Notes under the pieces: model-generated | What the model was told of the DNA's origin: nothing | What the model saw: only the letters and a program-made list of their open reading frames with translations | Database searches by the model: none | In this document: piece after piece, positions 9,113 through 14,994 of the stretch | How positions within the stretch are numbered: the first letter of the stretch is position 1 | Layout of the letters: each line of letters opens with the position of its first letter | Program-made: the position numbers and the translations under genes | DNA from: Candidatus Goldiibacteriota bacterium | Lineage (GTDB): Bacteria > Oederibacteriota > PGYV01 > DSYL01 | DNA length: 14,994 nt | Assembly (NCBI GenBank): GCA_026418955.1 | Contig: JAOAAI010000199.1 | Location: 1-14,994, forward strand | Reading direction: 5' to 3'

Positions 9113-10096
9113 ATGTCCGAAATTCGTAGAGATCCAATTACAAACAGATGGATTATAACACTTGATGATAAATATTTTAATCCTTCATCTGTTTCATCAA
9201 TACCTGTTGATTTACCACAGGTTGATAAGAATTGTCCTTTCTGTCCAGGTAATGATTCAAAAATCAATAAAGTGATTTTTGAGTTAAAAGATAAAAATGA
9301 TGGCTGGAAAATAAAAGTTATACCAAACAACAGACCATATTTAATGGTTGAGAAGCAATTAAAAAAACAAGGTAGAGGAATTTTTGATGTTATAAGTGGA
9401 ACAGGGGCAAATGAGGTAATAATTGAAAATCCATTACATAATATTGACATTGATAAACTTGATATACAATCAATTTCTGACATTATAAAAACTTATATTA
9501 ACAGGACGCTGGATTTGAAAAAGGATATTCGTTTTGAATATATTTTCATTTTTAGAAATAGAGGCCCAGATGCTGGTGGAACACTTTTTCATCCATATTC
9601 TCAATTAATAGCATTACCTGTTATTCCTAAAAGAATATCAGAGGAAACTGAATCGTCATTAAAATACTTTGAATTAAAAAACAGATGTATTTTTTGTGAT
9701 ATTATTGATAATGAACTTATGAACAATGAAAGAGTTGTAAAGGAGACTGAAAATTATGTTGTTATAACACCATTTGCATCACGGGTCGCTTTTGAATTAT
9801 GCATACTTCCAAAATTTCATTCCTCACATTTTTATAATTTAAACGAATTACAAATATCAGAATTAAGTAATATTTTAAAAGATTCTATTTACAGGTTAAA
9901 TAAATCTTTAAATAATCCATCATATAATTACATGATACACACCGCCCCAGTAAAATCAGAAGAAATCCCATATTATCACTGGCATATTGAAATAATGCCG
10001 CGTATAAAAAGAACAGAAGGATTTGAATGGGGAACAGGTTTTTACATAAATCCTACATTGCCGGAAGATGTGGCAGAATATTTACGAAAAATTTGA
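9113..10096 (+). CDS. GalT-family (HIT superfamily) nucleotidylyltransferase with altered nucleophile motif
   Basis: This 327-residue protein matches galactose-1-phosphate uridylyltransferase along its length: IRRDPITNRWII (4-15), zinc cysteines in CPFCPGN (41-47), NEVIIENPLH with His109, the FRNRGPDAGGTLFHP block, a second CxxC (192-195) and HWHIEIMPR (289-297). The zinc set Cys41, Cys44, His109 and His160 is intact. The motif that should read HPHxQ reads HPYSQ (160-164), so the usual covalent nucleophile His is Tyr162 (codon TAT at 9596-9598). The Arg-rich 'RAKRP' segment that contacts the nucleotide in E. coli GalT is also absent. Normal GalT chemistry is therefore doubtful. It could be inactive, changed in substrate, or a relative with another role. 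I withhold galT as symbol for that reason. It begins directly after the yajC stop, and xseA starts two bases after it. Confidence 0.85.
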   Translation: MSEIRRDPITNRWIITLDDKYFNPSSVSSIPVDLPQVDKNCPFCPGNDSKINKVIFELKDKNDGWKIKVIPNNRPYLMVEKQLKKQGRGIFDVISGTGANEVIIENPLHNIDIDKLDIQSISDIIKTYINRTLDLKKDIRFEYIFIFRNRGPDAGGTLFHPYSQLIALPVIPKRISEETESSLKYFELKNRCIFCDIIDNELMNNERVVKETENYVVITPFASRVAFELCILPKFHSSHFYNLNELQISELSNILKDSIYRLNKSLNNPSYNYMIHTAPVKSEEIPYYHWHIEIMPRIKRTEGFEWGTGFYINPTLPEDVAEYLRKI

Positions 10097-10098
10097 TT

Positions 10099-11304
10099 AT
10101 GTCATATTTGACTGAAAAACCATTTACAGTTACAGAGATAAATAATTTAATTAAAAATTTACTTGAAGAAAATTTACAGAAAGTTTGGGTAAAAGGAGAG
10201 ATATCCAATCTTTCAATACCATCATCAGGTCATATTTATTTTACTTTAAAAGATGCTTTTAGCCAAATAAAAGTGGCATTTTTTAAATCCAGTAATAAAT
10301 TGAGTAATTTACAACTTAAAGATGGTAAAGAAGTTATCGTCTATGGAAAAATATCAATCTATTCAAAACGAAGTGAATATCAGATAATAGCGGAAGAGAT
10401 AAAAATATCAGGTGAGGGTGATTTATTACTTGAATTTGAAAGACTCAAAAAGAAATTATCTGAGGAAGGTTTATTTGATGAAAATAGAAAGCGTCCTATT
10501 CCACGTTTTCCAGAAAAAATAGGTATCATAACTAGTCCTACTGGAGCGGTTATAAAAGATATCATAAAAATAATAAATAGAAGATACAGAGCGGTTGAAA
10601 TTATAATTTTTCCATCTATGGTTCAGGGAGATGAGGCATCTCAACAGTTAATCGAAGGAATTAAATTTTTTAATTCAAAAACAGATATTGATGTGATAAT
10701 TATTGCTCGTGGAGGAGGCTCGATAGAGGATTTATGGCCATTTAATGATGAGAATCTTGCACGTGAAATATATGCATCAAAAATTCCAGTGATATCAGCA
10801 GTGGGACATGAAGTTGATTTTACAATTGCTGATTTTGTTGCAGATTTACGTGCTCCAACTCCATCTGCTGCTGCAGAGCTTGTTGTACCAGATACAGAGG
10901 AATTGTTAGATAAACTGGATAATTATAAAAAAATTTTATATACTGTTATTAATAATTTATTAGAAAATTATAATGAAAAGATAAAAGGATATGAAGCAAA
11001 TAATGTTTTTAGAAAAATATTAAATTTTTATAATGAATATAATCAAATGCTTGATGATTATATATTAGAATTAAAAAAAACAATAAAAAATTTTTTAGAA
11101 AAAAAAGAAGAAAAAATAAAATTTATTACTGAAAAACTTATATTGCTTAATCCATATTCGATTCTTAAAAAAGGCTATTCTGTTGTATTTGATAATACAG
11201 GTAAAATAATAAAGTCATATGAAAATGTAAAAAAGGGTCAGGATATCAATATTAGATTATACAAAGGAAAATTAAAGGCTGATGTTACAAAAATTGAGCC
11301 ATGA
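10099..11304 (+). CDS. xseA: Exonuclease VII large subunit
   Basis: XseA is the catalytic subunit of exonuclease VII, which degrades single-stranded DNA in repair. From ATG 10099 it has 401 residues, the normal length. An in-frame ATG at 10027 would add 24 residues lying inside the GalT-family gene with no family similarity, so I reject it. The N-terminal OB fold is at about 25-100 (VWVKGEISNL, SGHIYFTLKD). The catalytic domain holds RFPEKIGIITSPTGAVIKDI (136-155), IIARGGGSIEDLWPFNDE (201-218), SAVGHEVDFT (233-242) and RAPTPSAAAE (251-260). A long helical region at about 265-370 and the usual C-terminal LNPYSILKKGYS follow. It starts two bases after the upstream stop and its TGA overlaps an ATG at the head of xseB. 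Confidence 0.96.
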   Translation: MSYLTEKPFTVTEINNLIKNLLEENLQKVWVKGEISNLSIPSSGHIYFTLKDAFSQIKVAFFKSSNKLSNLQLKDGKEVIVYGKISIYSKRSEYQIIAEEIKISGEGDLLLEFERLKKKLSEEGLFDENRKRPIPRFPEKIGIITSPTGAVIKDIIKIINRRYRAVEIIIFPSMVQGDEASQQLIEGIKFFNSKTDIDVIIIARGGGSIEDLWPFNDENLAREIYASKIPVISAVGHEVDFTIADFVADLRAPTPSAAAELVVPDTEELLDKLDNYKKILYTVINNLLENYNEKIKGYEANNVFRKILNFYNEYNQMLDDYILELKKTIKNFLEKKEEKIKFITEKLILLNPYSILKKGYSVVFDNTGKIIKSYENVKKGQDINIRLYKGKLKADVTKIEP

Positions 11305-11308
11305 GGTG
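11303..11308 (+). promoter_or_regulatory. Ribosome binding site favouring the second ATG of xseB
   Basis: GAGGTG at 11303-11308 lies four bases before ATG 11313. It overlaps the xseA stop codon and the first in-frame ATG at 11301, so it can only serve the second ATG. Confidence 0.5.
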
Positions 11309-11312
11309 TTTT

Positions 11313-11585
11313 ATGAAGGATAAAAAAGAAAATATTGAAAGTTTAATGAAACAGATTGAAAATATTATTGAGGAACTCGAAACAGGAGAACTTGACCTTG
11401 ATGAATCAATAAAAAAATATGAAAATGGAATGCTTTTAATAGATAAATGTAAAAAAATACTAAAAGAAGCCAAATTAAAAATTGAGATACTCAAGAAAAA
11501 AGATAAAGACGAAGACGAGTACATTGAAAAGTATGAGAGAGAAGAAGAAAATGATATAGAAAATGATGATAAAGAACTTTTTTAA
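11313..11585 (+). CDS. xseB: Exonuclease VII small subunit
   Basis: XseB is the small helical partner of XseA. From ATG 11313 it has 90 residues; ATG 11301 would give 94. The family core is clear: MKQIENIIEELETGELDLDE followed by SIKKYENGMLLIDKCKKIL, a helical hairpin. After about residue 58 there is a highly charged Lys/Asp/Glu tail of some 30 residues, longer than in a typical XseB of about 80. The second ATG is preferred because of GAGGTG just upstream. The stop TAA shares a base with ATG 11585 of the next gene. Confidence 0.93.
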   Translation: MKDKKENIESLMKQIENIIEELETGELDLDESIKKYENGMLLIDKCKKILKEAKLKIEILKKKDKDEDEYIEKYEREEENDIENDDKELF

Positions 11586-11596
11586 TGAGATATTTT

Positions 11597-12478
11597 ATGA
11601 ATAGATTAATAATCAACTTGATAAAAAAAATAAATAAAAATTTATTTAAATATCTAAAATCAAAATTTGAATTTCCGCCGATTATTTATAAGGCTGTTAG
11701 ATACAGTGTTTTTGCTGGCGGTAAAAGAATAAGACCTGTTTTATTATTGTTAACAGCAAAATCATGTGGACTTTCTTTTAAAAGTGTGATGCCAGTTGCA
11801 TGTGGTATTGAAATGATACATACATATTCTTTAATACATGATGATTTACCAGCAATGGATGATGATGATTATAGAAGAGGGAAATTAACATCACATAAAA
11901 AATTCGGAGAGGCAATTGCCATTTTAGCAGGGGATGCTTTACTTACAAAAGCATTTGAAACAATTTGTTATTGTAGAAGTTTTTTTTCTCCAGATAAAAT
12001 TATAAGTGTTATTAAATTAATTGCAGATGCAGCTGGTATAAATGGCATGGTGGGTGGGCAGGTGGCTGATATATTATTTGAAAATAAACCAATTTCAAAA
12101 AAAACACTTCAATTTATTCATTCACATAAAACAGGAGCATTGATTAAAGCATCCATATTATCAGGTGCAATTTTATCTGATGCAGTTGATGATAAAGAAT
12201 TAAAATTATGGGATAAATTAGGTGAAATTGTTGGTATGATTTTTCAGATAACAGATGATATACTAGATATAACATCAACAACAAAAAAACTTGGAAAAAC
12301 CGCAGGCAAAGATATAAAACAGAAAAAAGCAACTTTTCCAGCTGTTTATGGACTTGACAGATCAAAACAGATTGTATCAAATTTATTACTTGAAGCAAAA
12401 AAAATTTTATATAAAATAAAAAAGCCAACAGAAGATATTTTAAATTTGATTGAGTTTATAGCAAACAGAAAAAACTAA
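11597..12478 (+). CDS. ispA: Short-chain polyprenyl diphosphate synthase (farnesyl/geranylgeranyl type)
   Basis: IspA condenses IPP with allylic diphosphates to make FPP (or GGPP). Motifs, numbered from ATG 11597: AGGKRIRPVLL (40-50), first Asp-rich motif in HDDLPAMDDDDYRRGK (81-96) with the two-residue insertion typical of bacterial type II FPP synthases, GGQVADI, HKTGALI, and second Asp-rich motif in QITDDILD (217-224). The SLIHDDLPAMD context resembles E. coli IspA, favouring C15, but chain length is not certain. Two in-frame ATGs exist: 11585 overlaps the xseB stop as TAATG, and 11597 follows a weak GAGAT. I chose 11597 because the xseA-xseB junction has the same arrangement; 11585 is nearly as likely. 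Length is 293 or 297 residues, normal for the family. Confidence 0.93.
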   Translation: MNRLIINLIKKINKNLFKYLKSKFEFPPIIYKAVRYSVFAGGKRIRPVLLLLTAKSCGLSFKSVMPVACGIEMIHTYSLIHDDLPAMDDDDYRRGKLTSHKKFGEAIAILAGDALLTKAFETICYCRSFFSPDKIISVIKLIADAAGINGMVGGQVADILFENKPISKKTLQFIHSHKTGALIKASILSGAILSDAVDDKELKLWDKLGEIVGMIFQITDDILDITSTTKKLGKTAGKDIKQKKATFPAVYGLDRSKQIVSNLLLEAKKILYKIKKPTEDILNLIEFIANRKN

Positions 12479-12494
12479 ATTTCAAAGGTGATTT

Positions 12495-12971
12495 ATGGAT
12501 GATTTTTTAATTGTAATAAATAATATATGGAATACGTTGGTAATCATTGTTACACACAAAATTTTTTATATTACATTTTTTACATGGTTAATTGCTCAGA
12601 CATTAAAAGTTTTGATTTTTTTTATAACTAAACATAAGTTTGATTTTAGATTATTTGTTGGGACAGGTGGTATGCCATCATCTCATACAGCTGCTGTTTC
12701 TGCAATTACAACAACCATAGGATTATATTCAGGTTGGGATAGTCCTATTTTTATGGTTTCTTTATGTTATGCATTAATAGTTATAAGTGATGCTATGGGG
12801 GTAAGAAGAGCAGCAGGTAAACAAGCAGTTGTGCTTAATAAAATGATGGATGAGATTGGACATGGTAAATTTAAATATGAAAAAAGATTAAAAGAACTTC
12901 TTGGACACACTCCCTTAGAAGCCTTTGCTGGAATATTGATAGGTATTATTTTTCCAATACTAATGTTTTAA
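12495..12971 (+). CDS. Divergent PAP2-family membrane protein (DUF212, YuiD-like)
   Basis: A 158-residue, very hydrophobic protein matching the divergent PAP2 (acid phosphatase/vanadium haloperoxidase-related) family. Its signatures are GGMPSSHTAAVSA at 58-70, SDAMGVRRAAGKQA at 99-112 and LLGHTPLEAFAGILIGI at 135-151. Hydrophobic segments lie near 12-45, 65-80, 86-102 and 141-157. Family members keep the PSSHT motif of PAP2 phosphatases, but their reaction is poorly defined. Lying between ispA and dxs, it could act on prenyl or other lipid phosphates; this is inference from position. AAAGGTGA precedes the ATG. The gaps are 16 bases from ispA and nine bases to dxs. Confidence 0.9.
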   Translation: MDDFLIVINNIWNTLVIIVTHKIFYITFFTWLIAQTLKVLIFFITKHKFDFRLFVGTGGMPSSHTAAVSAITTTIGLYSGWDSPIFMVSLCYALIVISDAMGVRRAAGKQAVVLNKMMDEIGHGKFKYEKRLKELLGHTPLEAFAGILIGIIFPILMF

Positions 12972-12980
12972 TTTAAAATC

Positions 12981-14849
12981 ATGATTTATAAAATTCTTAC
13001 TAAAATTACATCTCCAGATGATTTAAAGAAATTATCATTTGAACAGCTTGAAGTACTTGCTACTGAAATTAGAGATTATATAGTAAATGTAGTTTCAAAA
13101 ACAGGCGGACATCTTGCTTCATCACTTGGGGCTGTTGAAATAACCCTTGCTCTTTATAAAGTTTTTAATCCACCATACGATAAGATTATATGGGATGTTG
13201 GACATCAAGCATATTGCCATAAAATAGTAACTGGCAGGATGAAGAAATTTAAAACTTTACGACAAAAAAATGGTATATCTGGTTTTTTAAAACCAACTGA
13301 AAGTAAATATGATATTTTTGGAGCAGGACATTCTTCTACATCCATATCAGCTGCTCTTGGTTTTGCCAAAGCACGGGATTTAAATAAAGAAAGATATGAA
13401 GTTGTTGCTGTTATTGGTGATGCATCTTTGGCAAATGGTATGGCTCTTGAAGCTATAAATCACTTAGGACATGATAAAACTAAAATGTTAATAGTTGTTA
13501 TTGATAATGAAATGTCAATTTCTCCAACTGTAGGAGCTCTTGCAGAATATTTTAATAGATTGATGAGCGGTGGATTCATTAATAAATTGAGAAATACTAT
13601 ACAAGCCACATTACAAAAAATACCAGCTATAGGATATCCAACAACAAAGATTATAATGAGTTTAGAAGAAGGTATCAAATCTATTTTTTCCCCTGGTATT
13701 ATTTTTGATGAACTTGGTATTCGTTATTTTGGACCTATAAATGGGCATAATATAAAATTACTTGTTGAAACATTAAAAAATATTAAAAACATAAATGGTC
13801 CAAAATTACTTCATATAGTAACAAAAAAGGGTAAAGGATACAAGCCTGCAGAAGAAAATCCAACTATGTTTCATGGTATAAGTTCATTTGATCCTGCAAC
13901 AGGCATTCCTATATGTAAATCAATGAGTCCTACATATTCAAAAATTTTTTCTGATTCACTAATAAAACTAGCAGCAAAAGATAAAAAAATCATAGCAATT
14001 GTTGCAGCTATGATAGAAGGCACAAATTTATCTGTTTTTAAAGAAAAGTTTCCTGATAGATTTTTTGATGTAGGAATTGCAGAGGAGCATGCGGTTACTT
14101 TTGCAGCAGGACTTGCAAAAGCTGGTTTCAAACCTTTTGTTTGTATTTATTCTACCTTTTTACAACGTGGATTTGATCAGATTATACATGACGTAGGCAT
14201 TCAAAAGTTACCTGTTGTGTTTGTCATGGATAGGGCAGGTTTAGTTGGAGAAGATGGTGCAACTCACCATGGTGTTTTTGATATAGCATTTATGAAAATG
14301 ATACCAAATATGATTGTAATGGCTCCTTCTGATGCTAATGAATTACAGAAAATGGTTTCTTTTGCAGCTAATTATAAGAAAGGACCAGTTTCTATACGTT
14401 TTCCTAGAGGAGAGAGTTATTATTATCATTCCAATTTACAGATTAAACTCGGTAAGGCACGTATTATTAAAAAAGGAAATTCATTGACAATATTAAATTT
14501 CGGTGCACTTTTGCCGAAAATAATAAAAACTATTGAAAAAATAGGCGATAAGAATAAAATAGAAATAATTGATGTTAGATTTTTAAAGCCAATTGATGAA
14601 AAAACGATAATAAAATCTATAAAAAAGACAAAAAAGGTAATCACAATAGAAGAAGGAGTTATTCATGGCGGTTTTGGTGAGACAATTTTGCGAATAATAT
14701 CAGAAAATAATTTAAAAAATATAAAAGTAAAGCAACTAGGTATTCCAGATAAATTCATTGAACATGGTACAGTAGAAGAATGTCGTGAAGAGGCTGGTCT
14801 AACTGAAAATAACTTTCTCAAACATATTAAAGAATTTTTAAAATTATAA
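12981..14849 (+). CDS. dxs: 1-deoxy-D-xylulose-5-phosphate synthase
   Basis: Dxs joins pyruvate and glyceraldehyde 3-phosphate, the first step of the MEP isoprenoid pathway, using thiamine diphosphate. The protein has 622 residues, a normal length. Visible are GGHLASSLGAVE with His44 (42-53), WDVGHQAYCHK (71-81), FGAGHSSTSISAALG, the thiamine motif GDASLANGMALEAIN (146-160) ending in IDNEMSIS with Asn176, catalytic Glu368 in DVGIAEEHAVTFAAGLA, STFLQRGFDQIIHDV and DRAGLVGEDGATHHG, then the C-terminal domain (VITIEEGVIHGGFG). The thiamine motif has GDA where GDG is common, which occurs in active homologues. There is no clear Shine-Dalgarno; the gene starts nine bases after the PAP2 stop and probably depends on coupling. 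Confidence 0.97.
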   Translation: MIYKILTKITSPDDLKKLSFEQLEVLATEIRDYIVNVVSKTGGHLASSLGAVEITLALYKVFNPPYDKIIWDVGHQAYCHKIVTGRMKKFKTLRQKNGISGFLKPTESKYDIFGAGHSSTSISAALGFAKARDLNKERYEVVAVIGDASLANGMALEAINHLGHDKTKMLIVVIDNEMSISPTVGALAEYFNRLMSGGFINKLRNTIQATLQKIPAIGYPTTKIIMSLEEGIKSIFSPGIIFDELGIRYFGPINGHNIKLLVETLKNIKNINGPKLLHIVTKKGKGYKPAEENPTMFHGISSFDPATGIPICKSMSPTYSKIFSDSLIKLAAKDKKIIAIVAAMIEGTNLSVFKEKFPDRFFDVGIAEEHAVTFAAGLAKAGFKPFVCIYSTFLQRGFDQIIHDVGIQKLPVVFVMDRAGLVGEDGATHHGVFDIAFMKMIPNMIVMAPSDANELQKMVSFAANYKKGPVSIRFPRGESYYYHSNLQIKLGKARIIKKGNSLTILNFGALLPKIIKTIEKIGDKNKIEIIDVRFLKPIDEKTIIKSIKKTKKVITIEEGVIHGGFGETILRIISENNLKNIKVKQLGIPDKFIEHGTVEECREEAGLTENNFLKHIKEFLKL

Positions 14850-14860
14850 TAAAATAAAAA

Positions 14861-14994
14861 ATGATTACAACATTAAAAATAAAAAATTATGCTTTAATAC
14901 GAGATATAGAGATAAATTTTTCAAAAGGTTTAAATATTTTAACTGGTGAAACTGGAGCAGGTAAATCAATAATAATTGGTGCATTAAATATTGC
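14861..14994 (+). CDS. recN: DNA repair ATPase RecN, 5' end only (cut by window edge)
   Basis: ATG 14861 opens a frame that runs off the window after 44 codons. It begins MITTLKIKNYALIRDIEINF, then GLNILTGETGAGKSIIIGAL. This is the RecN N-terminus: the 'KNFALI' strand and the Walker A GETGAGKS of an SMC-like ATPase for double-strand break repair. The 11-base gap after dxs and the classic dxs...recN order support the call. There is no clear Shine-Dalgarno (AT-rich leader). Completeness cannot be judged here. Confidence 0.9.
   Translation, partial: MITTLKIKNYALIRDIEINFSKGLNILTGETGAGKSIIIGALNI

Noticed and set aside
9061..9483. A 140-codon open frame on the minus strand
   Set aside because: It lies antisense to the end of yajC and the start of the GalT-family gene, both clear family members. 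Its translation is Ser/Phe/Ile-rich with no recognisable domain.
10027..10098. A 24-residue N-terminal extension of XseA
   Set aside because: It lies inside the GalT-family coding region and does not resemble XseA; ATG 10099 gives the normal family length.
13416..13434. GDA instead of GDG in the Dxs thiamine motif as a sign of lost activity
   Set aside because: The Asp, Asn176, His44 and Glu368 are all present and GDA/GDS variants are known in functional homologues.

Overview
This window is AT-rich bacterial chromosome, compactly coding and entirely on the plus strand. It carries fourteen protein genes, the last cut by the window edge. A PorV/PorQ-type outer-membrane barrel with an OmpA-type peptidoglycan-binding tail shows a diderm (outer-membrane) bacterium. 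The order xseA-xseB-ispA-dxs-recN is a classic bacterial cluster, best known from Firmicutes. The PorV/Ig/OmpA architecture is more typical of FCB-like or candidate-phylum diderms. I cannot name a species or phylum with confidence.

Layout. (1) Positions 1-183: a strong hairpin terminator for a gene left of the window, a short odd segment, then a good promoter. (2) 184-3518: a signal peptide peptidase (sppA) followed by an unrecognised protein with about seven membrane helices and a large TolB/WD40-like beta-propeller, probably one envelope operon. (3) 3519-3742: a 224-base gap with no gene, holding a likely promoter with a dyad. (4) 3758-5701: a large outer-membrane protein with a PorV-like barrel, Ig/FlgD-like modules and an OmpA domain. 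(5) 5763-7656: an IclR-family regulator followed by a GH5 glycosidase without signal peptide. (6) 7643-9112: tgt (queuosine tRNA modification) and yajC (Sec accessory), a common pair, but not followed by secD/secF. (7) 9113-10096: a GalT-family nucleotidylyltransferase whose nucleophile histidine is replaced by tyrosine. (8) 10099-14994: xseA, xseB, ispA, a divergent PAP2 (DUF212/YuiD) membrane protein, dxs and the start of recN.

From 5763 onward, neighbouring genes are at most 34 bases apart and often touch or overlap. Much of the right two thirds could therefore be one long transcript with translational coupling. Dxs (first MEP-pathway step), IspA (C10-C20 prenyl diphosphate synthesis) and perhaps the PAP2 protein (possible prenyl-phosphate phosphatase) form an isoprenoid group. 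XseA/XseB (exonuclease VII) and RecN form a DNA-repair group. No mobile element, CRISPR array, tRNA, rRNA or recognisable riboswitch was found.

Most genes are ordinary housekeeping genes. The items most worth a second look are the altered active site of the GalT-family protein, the membrane/propeller fusion next to sppA, the three-part outer-membrane protein, and the PAP2 gene placed between ispA and dxs. I see no clear sign of a wholly new multi-gene system.
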